DNA of 64,000 bases from Hirudo medicinalis (Eukaryota; Annelida; Clitellata; Hirudinida; Hirudinidae): the NCBI GenBank assembly GCA_011800805.1, contig MPNW01000054.1:119350-183349 (forward strand), in the 5' to 3' direction. The position numbers and the translations under genes are program-made. Shown here piece after piece: positions 1 to 12,720 of this stretch (position 1 is its first letter; each line of letters starts with the position of its first letter). The notes under the pieces were generated by a model, which was not told where the DNA came from, did not search any database, and worked only from the letters and a program-made list of their open reading frames with translations.

Positions 1-76
1 TTTATTGAAATTTTGATTGAAAATTGTCATCCAAGCGACTGTTATACCATTTATAATTTTTTGCCCAGACATTTAG

Positions 77-1504
77 ATTTTGCCGATCGAAGTGTAAAAA
101 GGCATTCGCAAAGAAACGTAATCCCAGAAAGGTTAAGTGGACGAAAGCTTTCAGGAAGGCCGCCGGTAAGGAACTGGCGGTCGATCCAGTTTATGAATTC
201 GAAAAGAGACGTGACATTCCTATTAAATACGACAGAGCTCTCTTCCAAAAGACAAGTTTGTTCATGATTTTTTTTACCTGACTAGTTAATTACTGTGTCA
301 CGTTACTTAAGCATATTAAGGAGCTGAAATTACCAAAGTAAACTGTTTAATTTTATGCATTTAAGAATTATGATTCATAGTTGATATTAATTTCTAATTA
401 TTCCACAAATGGCATCTCAAAGTGAGGAATGTCATCTTTGTAATAGAATAATTCCAAAAAATGCTATAGAACTGAATTTTGGAAAACTGAAGCATTGCAG
501 TTACATTTGACTAAGTTATGCTAAAGGCAACCAACTGGTTTATTCTAACAAGTTGCATGGTCACATCAGTTAATATTTAATACTCAATTGAAAAATTGTC
601 TAAAGAAAACTGGAATTTTTATTTCTATGTTAAATATTATCATATATTCATCAACACACGGTCAATCATTTTAACAGTTGATGCAATGAAAAAGGTAACA
701 GCTATTAGACACAAAAGGGAGAACCAATTTATAAGGGAGAGGTGAGAATATTCACTTGCTTTTAAAAGTTCACTATTTCATAAAGTTGCTCTAGTGCCCT
801 ACCATTAAGGAACTAATTTTCAAGTCCTTAACTCGTGCTCAACATCTTATGGAGCTTGAATGTACAGTATTGATAAAACTAGAATTATGGCTATTGATCC
901 ATACAAGATAATAAATTATTACTTCAGAGACATATTGACCTTTTTAAGTTTTATATTATAAAGCTCATTCATTGGATGATTGAATGTACAATTGTGAGAT
1001 TGCATGAGGAGCAGTTTAGATTATGATTTTGATTTTATCTTTGAAATTAGCTGATCTTTTTGAAGACAATAACATATATAATTGTAATGGTCTTGTGCAT
1101 TGGCTAAGAGCTGCAGGGCACCCAACTCAACCAGAGATGATTTATAATTTAACATTTCATTTTTCTCAGACTCACAAAGGGTCTTCAACTGAAGGATTCT
1201 GAGAACCTCAAATTGGTTCAAGAAAACATGCATCTCATCAAGAACTCAGGTAATTTGTTGCTCATTATTGATGCTGTTGACTTTTGTGCTGTCGCAATCA
1301 TCTGCCATTTTCAATCTCGTTCCAATGTTTGGGGAAAAATTGGTGGAGGATCTGCTTTGATTGATTATTTAGGGAAGCAAGTAACACAAATTATACTATT
1401 TCTTTATAGTGAAAGAAAGAATGAAGGAAAAGAAGAAGACAAAAGTCAAAATTGCAGAGAGTGCTGCTGTTGCGGAAGACGCGTTCATGGAAGTTACAGA
1501 ATAA
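77..1504 (+). CDS. RSL24D1: RSL24D1/RLP24, pre-60S ribosome biogenesis protein (5' end outside window)
   Basis: Nuclear/nucleolar L24-like protein that sits on pre-60S particles and is later replaced by ribosomal protein L24. Exons by splice phase: 77-255, 678-741, 1170-1249, 1410-1504, ending at TAA. The first visible exon has a C-x3-C pair (RSKC) followed by [20 protein letters not shown], the highly conserved core of the family. The second gives [15 protein letters not shown] and the third a [12 protein letters not shown] segment, both matching the family in order and spacing. The tail is lysine-rich then acidic, as in RLP24. The N-terminal zinc-ribbon start is not in the window, so the gene is partial at its 5' end. 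A possible AATAAA lies near 1541. All phases join without a stop. Identity is from recognised family sequence, not from a search. Confidence 0.92.
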
Positions 1505-2022
1505 CACTTGACATGAGAATTGTTTTGGATTTTTTTCTCTAATAAACTTTAGAAATGCCCATAATTTTAGCTTGTTGGGCTTGATTTGGGGAGAAATAGG
1601 TGGAAATACTGTATTTCTGCTGTGGATCTGATCGGCCAACTTGTGAGGTGAATCGGAAGTAATGGTCCTGGAAAATCAATTAGGGTCTCGGTATGTTCGG
1701 GTGAAGTCCATCAGAAATCATCTTGTAAGGGATGGCATGATCACGAAGCGGCAGCAGTGTATGCGTGTTAGAAGCTTTTTTATGCGGAAGTTTTGCTTCA
1801 TAGAATAAATTTTGTAATTTAGTAGAAGTTTAAATTTTTACTCTATTAAAAATATCATAAACTAATTCTCAGAAATGAAAATAAAATACAGCCTTAAAAT
1901 TGTTTGGGCGACAAAATTAGCATAAATGTTGTCATGCAGCTGACTCATATCTTTGGTTCTGATTAATTTGTTTTGCAATTATTGTTTGGCCTGATCTCCG
2001 CATCGCCATTTAAATTTATTTA
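1505..2022. other. Intergenic spacer between RSL24D1 and the SHB-like gene
   Basis: About 0.5 kb between two genes on the same strand. It should hold the RSL24D1 3' end and the promoter of the next gene. I see no further coding signal or recognisable promoter motif. Confidence 0.5.
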
Positions 2023-5000
2023 ATGGCTAAAATATTAAAGCATTTTGGTTTGGGCAACAAGAAATCTACATCGTCGCCTGCACATAAATGTAAAATAGAC
2101 AATTCAGTCGATTCTCCGCAACTCTCTCGCTCCACCACTGCTAAGGAACAGATTTTAACGTCGAGCGACGGCTCGCCATCTGCAAATAGTCCGTCTTCAC
2201 CAAGCAAGTCTCCATTTGACTATCCTCAGAGGAACTACCCCTTGCTGTCTGCAGATATTAACAGGGAGGATCAAGATCTGGTCATGAACCTCAGTGGCGG
2301 TGGTCGCACGCCAGCCTCACCTCCAGATTCCGGCCATCAGCAGCCCGTGTATAGTGCTGTCATCAAGGAACGAATCACACCAGATTCTATCCTAAGTGAG
2401 ATTGCATCCAAACTGAGTGTCTCTGAGGAGAAAACTGGGGACAAGTTGTCAACATTTGGGAAAAATTCAAAGGTGAAATGCTTTTGCAAGTTTCAATTAT
2501 ATTTGCAAATTTAGGATATCACGTTATTTGCTTGTGTGTTAGCATTGTCTCCTGCAAGTAATTTTGCTTTTGTAAACAGATGGTAATGAAGGCAATTACA
2601 TAATGAGGCTGTTCCCTAAATTATCATAGTAAATAGACTTATCTGATTTGAAGATTTTGCTATTGAAGTTCTTTTATTCTCAATGGTTTGATTATTGCTT
2701 TGCTAAGTATTCTGCTACCAGTTTATGGTGAACACATTTTTTAGAAATGTGCAATTTGCCACTCATTTTAATTAAGAAGGCCATTATTGACAAAGTCAAT
2801 TGAGGCTTATAATCATGGAGGTCTAATTTCGTGGACGAGAATACAGAGATGATCCATAATCCAGTTTCTATGAAAAATGCTCCAAAAGAATACTGACTTA
2901 GGTAGTCAAGACTGCTGACTGTTTAATTTACATAACACTATTGAATGGATCAACTTATGCTAAGGAGTATCAGTTAGACATTTAAAATTGCAACATTAAA
3001 GTTTCTAATGTTGATAAGGTAAAGTTGCTGACTTAAATTCAATAGATACAATTGTGCAATTATCTTCCTCTATTAAGTGCCTCACAGAAGCCAAGAGTTT
3101 TCTTCTTGCGTTTGTTTTTGCCGATCACGAGTTTTGATAGATTAATTATGACGAACGCATATATTTTTTATCGTTTCAGAGTTATAAAGTAAGCTCTTTT
3201 TAAAATCCGTAATTGTAATAACAAGAGATGTAGACATGCATGTTTATTCTTTCTCGCATCTTTAATTGTCCTCTGCAATTTGTTTCACTTAAAATTCAAC
3301 TTTAGGTGACTGAAGCGAACAATTCCGAGGCCAAAAAATCAACAGCTGCAGATAGGACGAATGTTTCTGAAAAACTTCCTGATATAATAAAAGCTGGTCA
3401 GTGTATGTTGAAGTTTGTTCAACTTTGTTTCATTTAACCTAAAGGTTAAAGTCTTTTGTCTAATTCTCTGAAGTTATGACCTTTATTACTGCCATATTTG
3501 CATTAAAATTACTTACTGATCAGTTATTTTTGGTGAAACGAGTCTAAACAATTTAAATTTCTCGGGTGGAGGTCGGGCCGTTTTCTGGGTGTGGGGGTCG
3601 TTTGTGCAAGCGACAGTTGTGTCTTATCACAACATTGCGTGGCAGTCATTTGTTTTATTTTAGTCATTTAGTCATAGTATATTTATTTTTCACTCTGTAA
3701 GAAACATCTCACAAATGCTGACTGATGAAAAAGTCTTACCATTCTAATCTGCAAAATAAACTTTACGAAGTATTTATAAATGTTTGAAATAATTTGTTTC
3801 ACCTGCGAGCATATTTGACCGATTACAGAGAGGCTTACCACTTTCTCTCCAGTGAGCCTAATGAATTACCATTTGAAGAATTTGAACATACAATATTTCC
3901 ATTTAGATTAATGTAGGATGCTTAGCATCCAATTCCTTCCCGATAAGACATTACTTGTTGAGGATTATTCGATTTCGAGCATTGTCGGAAATCGTTGCCA
4001 GGTTCATTTTCCTGAAGGAAGCAGTTTGGATGAAATTATCATGATTAATCATAATGAAGTGTTAATATGCTCTTCTTAGGCATAATTAGCCGAGTGGGTC
4101 CTACGAGGTATGCTGGAGCTGTAGAAGCTCATTTAGGACATGAAGGCTCATTCACTCTACATGTTCTTGTTTACCTTCATGAATATTCATGTCGTGAATT
4201 ACTTTCATCCTTTAATGGCCTCGATCTCCTCTGGTTTGCCTTTCCTATTACAAAACCAGGGTTAATGTGTCAGTCACACATTTCACTGAAGTCACCATCA
4301 TCATCATCATAACTAGTGCTTGTTAGTGCACAATGGAGTGGAACTACAGGTAGAATTTGAAACTATTTCACCTGAATATATACTCACTTTTCACTCTCTG
4401 CTATGGAATGACTTCTCTGTTTTTGATAAATTCGTGTTCAGAGAAAGTAAAAGCAGTAAATTGATTTGCTGGAGTTTAAGATACTTTCAACATGTCTTTG
4501 TTTGGTTTGCGGTGTTAAAATGTCAATGGAAGATGTTTCAAATTCAGCTTCAGACTTTTGAAGTCTTGGGTCTAATTGGAGTTTTGATTTTTTTTTATTC
4601 TCCCTCTCACAGTCTGTAATTGGTGAAAGTGGGAAACATGTAGCAGTCTGATTTAATGGACAATTTTCATTTGTATTTAAATGGAAAAGTAATTAAAAAA
4701 TTAAAAATCTTAATGAATGAATTTTTGATAAAAGAGCAATTTAATCACATTCATCCATCGCAATTCTATTTTAAGTTTGTTTGCTTACTTGGTGCTCGTT
4801 TCAAGATAGGATTTGTTTTTCCAATTGAATTTATTTCCGATCGATCGTCTATCCAGATGTTACTGGAGAAAATCGGGTCATGGAGTATGATGATCCTTAC
4901 GAGGAGGGTCCCATAAAGGTGTCCCAGCAGCTCGACTCGGGCTTGTCGAGTCTCATGTCGTCCTCCACCACCCTCAACCAGGTCAGAAACTCCGACGACA

Positions 5001-8000
5001 CGTTGGAGAAGAAATCTCAGTCGACCTGTGTCGGGGAAACCCAGATAGGCTTCGAGACCCTCAAGTCTTGGAACTCCGATAGGAAATCGAAAACGGACGA
5101 AGACGGAGAAGAGAGCGACAACACTTTGGAGGGCAAAGACATTCACCCCCCACCAATACCAGCCAAGACCTACAATCTAGCCAATGAGCTCCCACCTCCC
5201 CCTCCAAATCTACTTCAGGATGGTGACTTAGCTGAAGGTCAGGCCATCCAGACTCCGGGCGTTGGCAGGGCACCTCGGCCTCTTCCTCCCGTTCAGCCCC
5301 TGCCTCGAGCTGGCATGCCCCTGCCGGAGGATCAACCGTGGGACTTATCTGCCAAGACTCCCGTCAACAAGAGCGACACTTGGAGTAACGGAAGGAGGTA
5401 CGACGAAGACATGCTCGTCATGCCAGCTGGTGAGACTCTGTCCATACATTAAGGCATTTTTAATATATTCTCTGCCTTGTTTGTGTAATTTCTAACTTAA
5501 TCTGTTCCCAACTGTTTGCATGCCATGTTGTTTATCTTTAAAAAGAAAACAAATTGGATTTCCTTTAATTGTTCGCTCGTCAGTTAATCAATTCTGTTAA
5601 TTGTTCGCCTAACATCCCATCTCGGGACTATTACATTCTATTCCATAAGAATCGACAAAATCAATGGCCTCTTAACCACTGTGACACACAGCAGATGCTT
5701 AAATCATCCTCGAGTGTCAAACATCCTTCTCAATTAATCATACAACCACATTAGTAAGAAGGACAGAGCAGAAATACCTTTGCAGTTTTTCGAAAGTGTC
5801 ACTTAGTGCGACACCTTTCTCTCCGCTCGAATGTTTAAACAAAACGAAGTGCAGGTAAGTCATTTCTAGGGCAATCACACATTCACAATTGATCGATATT
5901 ATTTGCTAATAAGTAAACATCAGGAATAAATGGTCATCCATTTCTATTTTGAACTTACAGTTAACTGATCGAACAATAAAAACACACCTCTAGATATCCA
6001 AGGCGACATGTTTCGTGTCATCGTTGCAGAGGTTGATTTTATTTCAACTTTCCACTTCACCAGGCCGGCCCCGAACCACCGATGCGTGAAAGTTGGCGTT
6101 GCGATGCTCCGAGGGGGTCTGCGGACGTGCGTTGCCGGCACGAGTCTCTGATGATGAGGAGTGCTTATGGTCTCGAGGCTTCCAACTACCCACAGGGCCA
6201 GTACTATTACCCCCACCAGCAGATGGGTCCTTCACCTCAGGTGAGGCACCACTACAGGTCGGGCAGCGTCAGGAGCGTGGACTACCGACCAGGTATCGAG
6301 TACGACGAACCCTGGGACCAGCAGCATCCGTTCTTCTGTCAAACTGGCTCCATGCGTAAGTTATGACGACAGTTATGCGACGGTCGATTCATTGTCTCAT
6401 CATTTCACAATCTTTGTTGAATCTGTTATGTAAATGTAAATGCTTAACTTTGACCTAGATACCTGCGATGCCATGCAGTAGAAGCAGTTCTTGCAATTGA
6501 AGATATTCGATGCTGACGTAGCTTAATGTTATCATTGAAGTCACATTTCAATCATCATCATCATCATCATCACCACCATCATCATCACCGTTGTTGTTGT
6601 TGTTATTGTAAAAGTTATGGATCAAAGTTCACTTAATTGATCGATTAGATTCTTCTTCACTGATGTGCTCATCGATGAGGGTGATGTGCCAAAAGTGAAT
6701 TTTAAAGTTTAAATTGCAGTTCACTGAGTTTTGTACTAGAAATCGCCAGGATAATAACATTACAGTTCCAACATCACGACTTACGAATGGAGTGTGCCTG
6801 ATGGGTTCATTGTATTGCATATCAATGCCGAATTCCTGCAGACATGTTTCCAAACCCATCGCACTAATGTATATATAATGTATACATCCTAACCCTAACC
6901 CAGTAATAAGTTAAGGAATCCAATCCTACTCAGCCACTGATGATCACCACCGATAACTAATGTGTTTAATAATTTACTAATATTATTAATAAGTCACCGA
7001 AGATGAATCGATCTAATGACATTGGAAACAACTGCAGCCCCTGACAGCATGAGGTGCTCGTACCAGATGATGCCGAGACAATACTCGAGTCGGGCCTCGT
7101 CGTCCTCCTGGATACACAGCATGGGTCCAGAGAAGATCGACCCCAGGATACCATTGGAAGAGCAGTTGTTAGTCATTGTTGTCGATAGCAATTATGCTAA
7201 TTTCTGTTGTGTGCAACATACTGGTGATATTGGTAATGATGACTGAAGTGACAATAATGACATTGGTGATGATGATGATGGCAATCATTAGTGGTGCCAT
7301 TGCCTAGGGAAGGATGACTATTGTAAGTAAACATGTTTTCCAAAGCAAGGAGAAAATCTTTATCTGAGGATTAACTAAGTTTAAAAGAAATAAATTTCTT
7401 CAGTGCTCCAGGAATTTTTAACTTAATTTTCTGGCATGCATATGTACTTGCTGTCGATGTACTTGATGGGGATCTGTTTCTGTTTAATGACTCCCCTGAA
7501 TTTCTCAAACCTCAACAGTTTGGTTGTTCATTTCTGATGTCCTTTGCTTATTATTATTATTTATTATTATTGTTATTATTGTTGTTGTTTTTTTAATTAT
7601 TATTGTTATTATTGTTGTTGTTGTTTTTAATTATTATTGTTATTATTATTATTACTAGGTGAATTCGTAAGTAAATTAACTGCGATTTTATTAACCTCAA
7701 CAAAGTTATCGGGCAATCGAGTATTTGTAAAAAATAAATCGGCCGCAAAGTCAAAGAATGCAACAATGTTTTCATGGCAGTTGGTTCCACGGGACGATAA
7801 GTCGCATAGAGGCAGAGAACATCCTCAGGATGCACAGGGAGGGAGGCTTCCTCGTCAGGATGAGTGAGAGCAACCGGTTTGACTTCTCGCTCTCCTTGAA
7901 GTACGGATTCTTGCTTCCTCTCGTTTAAAACATTTGTAATAACTTTCACGTCTGTTTTGCGATATTTCGACAGGAGTGCCAGGGGCTTCATGCACATGAA

Positions 8001-8160
8001 AATTGTAACCAATCCGGACGGCCGTTACATACTCGGTCAATTTAGTCAGCCGTTCTCCAGCATCCCGCACATGATCCATCACTACACCGTACACAAGCTG
8101 CCGATCAAGGGAGCCGAGCACATGTCGCTGGTCTATCCCGTGGGGATAGAACTACTGTGA
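2023..8160 (+). CDS. SHB-family SH2 adaptor protein (SHB/SHD/SHE/SHF-like)
   Basis: Cytoplasmic adaptor expected to bind phosphotyrosine receptors through a C-terminal SH2 domain. Exons: 2023-2472, 3306-3396, 4857-5429, 6064-6355, 7038-7167, 7781-7900, 7974-8160. The start MAKILKHFGLGNKKS resembles the SHB start, which fixes the ATG. Middle exons carry YDDPYEEGP and EYDEPWD, like the SHB-family tyrosine motifs, and a proline-rich stretch (PPPIPAK, ELPPPPPN). The SH2 domain begins WFHGTISRIEAENIL, has the phosphotyrosine-binding GFLVRMS, and ends KLPIKGAEHMSLVYPVG, almost the vertebrate SHB ending. Exon 3 ends in phase 1 but the 6064 exon starts in phase 0, so at least one small linking exon between 5430 and 6063 is unplaced. 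5807-5854 before a GTAAGT donor is a candidate but does not itself fix the phase. Roughly 615-630 residues. Confidence 0.88.
6547..6606. repeat. Microsatellite (ATC)n then (GTT)n
   Basis: Runs of atc/acc triplets followed by gttgttgtt, in an intron of the SHB-like gene. Confidence 0.85.
7548..7662. repeat. Microsatellite of ATT/GTT triplets
   Basis: Imperfect ttattatt / ttgttgtt tract of about 115 bp in the intron before the first SH2-core exon. Apparent poly-Asn reading frames here are repeat artefacts. Confidence 0.9.
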
Positions 8161-9300
8161 CAGGCTGAACGGGAGGACCCCCGTCTCCTTATTAACAACC
8201 TGCTGTCGATCGTCATGAGGAATGTTCTGCGTCGATTGAAGTCGAGAGAATTATGTTCTTGTAAATTACACACCTAGCTTTAAAATGATCGTGATCACTA
8301 TTCTCTGACATTGTGTTTATTTGTCGATCGAATTACATTGTCCGTCATCGTCTCTGTTCTCTGTTTCATCTTCTAGAAAATGGTTTAAAAGTTTCTTCGA
8401 TGCTTTATGGAAAAAAAGCTGCCATTTTAGTCAGCTTTGTCTGCCTGCTAGTCGGACATGAAGTCTTGATGTATCACGTATGTAATGCATTTGAAATATG
8501 TGCTGATATTCTTCGTGGTGCCACCTTTGTGAAGTCTGTCTTCTCACCGATGATAGCAACTAGATTGCCCAATTGCAAAATGGAGTAAAACAACTTTGCA
8601 CTTCTGACATCAGTGTCACAAGTAGTCTTTTCATTGGAGTTCTCCATGGGTGTTGCGAACAATTTCATCTGATTATGAGTGTCTTCTGGATGTATTTTAG
8701 TGATTTTCTGCCACTCTTTGCAAAACTGTAAATCGCTTTTGGCTTCTTTTACCGTCCTGGAGACAGGATCCATATAGGTAGTTATGTGCCATTTTATGCT
8801 ATTAACACCGAGGTTGTATGCCTGGTGGATGCGTGTGCGATCATGTTGTTGTTGCTGTTGTTTTATTCACTATTCTTAAAAATTCCTAGTCAGTCAAACG
8901 TCATCCTAACGTCGTCATCGCCGCCATCGTCGTTGCTGTAATTTTTTTTTGTTTTTTGCTCATTAAAGAAAGATATTTTATTAAATTTTAAAAACATTTT
9001 TTCTCCTTTTTCTTGTAATGACTTCCTTGTGTTCCTTTTGTTCTCGTATTGATTGTTATGAAACTTACTACGAAAAATAGCCACATGCTTTTATTTTCTG
9101 AGAGCCAAAGGTCACTCCATAACTGAAAAGCTATTTTGATGACTTAAGGGAGTAATAACACTAAAAGATTTAAAAATACCGCCCAACCTCCTGCCCGACT
9201 AGTGGATTCCCAGATGCATGTAGTCGCTTCTAAAGCTTAGAAAAGGAACTCCTCTTAAGAGTCTAATGAGCTTCGACAAGATGAAATATTCTTATTTATT
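8161..9300. other. 3' flank of the SHB-like gene; no supported gene
   Basis: Likely 3' UTR and spacer. A 99-codon open frame on the minus strand (8474-8773) has no splice or family support. Short GTT and AT-rich runs occur near 8845 and 8940. Confidence 0.45.
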
Positions 9301-9730
9301 TTTATTTAATTCACACGAGGTCAAAGGGCTTTCAGCCGCTTACATGACCAAGCAAAATGTAAACAAACAAAAAAACATTCGAGCAACAGACAAAAGGCAC
9401 ACGAAAAAGCTTAGAAATTAATTTGTCCCAAGAATTAAGTCATCTTAAAGTTCTTTAAATCTAAGGCATTGATTGAAGTTTAATTGCAGAGTTGAAGCGG
9501 GTTAGGGTTGTAGAGTTAACAATATCAGCCGGTAAAGAGTTCCATGGTTTTACGATACGGTTGCAAAAGAAGTGTTTTGAGGTCTCGCAACGGAATTTCC
9601 ATTCGGGTTGGAAAAACGCTGAGAGAAAAACCTTTTGGACTTGAATACAGTGATTTGGTGAAGACGTTTCGAATCATCATTATTGTTAAATGTTAATGGG
9701 GAGCGGACCTTGACGGCCTAAGGACTATTC
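9300..9730 (-). mobile_element. 3' fragment of a non-LTR retrotransposon (LINE reverse-transcriptase tail)
   Basis: Read on the minus strand, about 9640 down to a TAG at 9461-9463, the sequence encodes TSKHFFCNRIVKPWNSLPAD, then IVNSTTLTRFNSAIKL. This is the stereotyped end of LINE reverse transcriptases (F..R.v..WN.LP..iV...s...F...l). Upstream, about 9640-9730, is open but more degraded. AT-rich sequence beyond 9461 is probably the element 3' UTR. No endonuclease or catalytic RT domain remains, so it is a dead 5'-truncated copy. It lies directly downstream of the unknown gene ending at 9997. Confidence 0.75.
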
Positions 9731-9996
9731 CTCTGCTGTATTATATTTTTTGAGAGTCTTAAAAATCGGTGATCTTCCAGGACGTTATTCACATTCACAG
9801 GTTTGTGCTACTTTATAACTAAGTCAAAACTACTTTAACTATTGAAATCGTTAAATTCAAAAAGACTTTTTGAATTTCAAAATATTTTCAATTGAATTGA
9901 ATTTCAATATTCAAATAAGAAATTAATACTGATGCAGTTCATGCGATTAAAAGTATCTACCATATTAAAATAGCTGGTCGCCATCTTGTGTAGTAT

Positions 9997-12720
9997 TTAC
10001 GGCGAAGTATAGTCTTTCCTCCACAACCTGAAAACAATGAATAATTACCTTAAACTGTTTGAAAAGCATTTTATGTTCGGAAAAATTTTGCATTGCTTTA
10101 ACTCCACCTCGCCAACGTTTCCCCCTTTCAGCATTCTGACCAAGTCTTCCTTTAAGTGCTCCAAATGTTCAGATAGAACCATGAACGAGCTTTGAAAACA
10201 TGTGCATTCGAATGTTAGGATTGTTTTAGCCTTATTTTAGTCATTATAATTAACTTACCATTTTTCCACTGTTTTAATGATCCACCACGGAACTTTACTA
10301 GGTTTCGACCCTTCACTTAAAGCTTTGTTAATGCATTTCTTGATGGGGTTGTTATGTGCTCTTCTGAACCACTGCGCATAACATCTTTCATTAAGAGGAA
10401 TTGTCCATAAAATAATGATATATAATGATTCATTATCAGAGAGCATATTGAGTACCTCTGTATTCACCAAACATGCAGTATGCAGGATGTTCATCACTTC
10501 CAGACTTTTCATGAATTCCTCATAAACGAGGAACTTTTGTATTGTAAAATCTGATTTAAAGGAGGGTTCTTTTTCACCGTCAGAGCAGAAATTCTCCTTT
10601 TTCTGTACTTCGATGGTCTCATCAGTTAAATTAAAATTGCTTTTTGACAAATATGGCTCGAAATCGTAGTTATTGTATTTGTCAATATCATTCAGAAGAT
10701 CGTTCGAATAATGAACTTCCTAGAATTTCGTTAAAAATTAATTGATTAAAAATAGAACAATAAATTGCTTCTAAATTTCTTCTTACCTTCACTAGATATT
10801 CAAGGAAATAGTAAAAGTATTTGACAAATGAACTAAATCTTCTCGTCAAAAGGTCAGTTACTGTTAATCCATGTTGCTGATATGAATGGCTATCTTTGGC
10901 CGAATTTCCACATAAGATCTGAATTAGCAAAAGCTTTTCATATTTTTCCCGTGCTGATGTAAAATAGGCGTGAAGATGCTCCAAGTGAAATGTTATGCCA
11001 TCTTGTTTAAATCCAATTGGGAATAATACCGGATCGAATTCCAATTCAAAAGAAGTTGATTCTATCAATGAATTTATGTGTGCTCCAAATGTCGGCTCAA
11101 AATCTTTCTATAAAAGATTGAAGTTAGCTGAACTAAATTACCTTGATTTTTTGTTGTTTCACATTTTATGTAAATATTATTTTTATTTGTTCGTGTTTGA
11201 TACTCTTTATAATAAATATTAGAATTCGATAATTATGAAAATAACTTTTTCTTTCAAACCTTTTCTTTCGAAAGATAAAGTTCTATGTAATTATGAGTTG
11301 GAGTTTGACTTTTCAATTGAGCAATATCGACTTTCCCGAGTAAAGTGGCAGCTGGTGTGATTACAAGAATTATTCACTGGCATCCAACAAAGTATTAATA
11401 ATTTGCTTACAACTTACCTTGACTGGCCAACCACATGGTAACTCTCTTTTCGTCTGGATGTCTAGCTTGTGGAATGTCTTTCAGTTTCGAAAGAAATATA
11501 GCCTTGTATAAATCTATTGCGATAACAGTTCATTTTATTTCATATAATTGAATTCCTTCTAATGAAGGAGTCTTATTAATTTTTAGTACATCGTCGCTTC
11601 TGTTTCAGGAACTTTTCGAAGATTTTGTCCTTGAGAGCAACTTTCAGTAGCTTCAGTGCACGACAGACGTTGACGAAACATCTTGAACTCAACAATTTGT
11701 TTACACACCTGGGTATTAAAAATAATTTAAAATCAATACTGAAATGGGAATTACTTTGGGGGCTCCCAAATTCCTACAATAGCAATGCGCTGTAAGGATA
11801 TTCTCCTAAAGTTAATTCCGTTGGTATATGTTCGGTCACTTGGAGATATGTTGTATCAAGGGTGCGGTCTACAACTTTCATGACTGCTATCTAGATACAA
11901 TTAATTAATTACGTCAGTATGTAACTTAACGATACACACTTAAATGACATATTTTTGAAAATTTCAATCACACAGTATTTGAAAGAAATATTGTAAAAAC
12001 TGAACTCACTATAAAAATATGTATCGTGCAATAAGACTGCATACAATCCTGAACTTCACGCATCGTGTCTGCCGTTCCTGTTCCTATGCAAGTGAGCCAC
12101 TAATTATTACTAAATATACATTTTAAAAGAAATTTAATTCACAATTCGACATCAACCACAAAAAGTTGCATCAGCAGAGACGCCATAATTTGGGTACAAA
12201 AGATCGTCTATTTCGAAGAGTGTCGAATCTGAGACCCGAGGCAAGATAGAACTGAAACATACAAATTTTAATGTATTAATAGCATAATTGGCGAAATTAA
12301 TTTAGCTATTTAGATGATGAGATCGTATGCCCTGAATCCGATTTGCTACTGAAGATTATATAATTACAAAGTAATTTCTAATTATTATATTTGTCAAACG
12401 CAGCAAATGCCAACCTTAAAACTGACGAGACTTGCCTCAATGTTTTCATACTGTCTTCGGAGAGCTGAAATGAATTGCAAATTATTTTCGAAGAAAACAC
12501 AAATAAGATCATTTTAAAAGATGATTCACTTCAGAAATTCCCGACCTTTTTACTTTCCATAATTTCGGAGGTCAACTTTTTCAGAGGTTCGACCACCATC
12601 TTTGAAACTGAATATTCTATCAAAGGTGCCGTTAACTTGCAAATTGTTACAATATATCTTTATTGATATAAGAATATTACTTGATGGCATTTCTTTGCTT
12701 TCTTGATTGGCATCTGACAT
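9997..12720 (-). CDS. Unrecognised 12-exon gene, helical leucine-rich protein of about 519 residues
   Basis: I do not recognise this protein. Following splice sites and phase on the minus strand gives exons 12681-12720 (ATG), 12546-12616, 12415-12464, 12157-12251, 12010-12083, 11778-11890, 11590-11708, 11418-11461, 10787-11107, 10259-10719, 10049-10189, 9997-10027 (TAA). The total is 1560 nt, exactly 520 codons, with every junction in phase. Nothing resembles a signal peptide or clear membrane span. The middle is leucine/lysine helical (CRALKLLKVALKDKIFEKFL), followed by a longer segment with aromatic runs (RFSSFVKYFYYFLEYLVK) and a WFRRAHNNPIKK motif near the end. Introns are 53-330 bp. The two largest exons are solid and the small 5' exons are less certain. 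The neighbours do not suggest a role. Confidence 0.6.

Noticed and set aside
7593..8012. 139-codon minus-strand protein
   Set aside because: Antisense to two SH2 exons and extended by an Asn-coding microsatellite.
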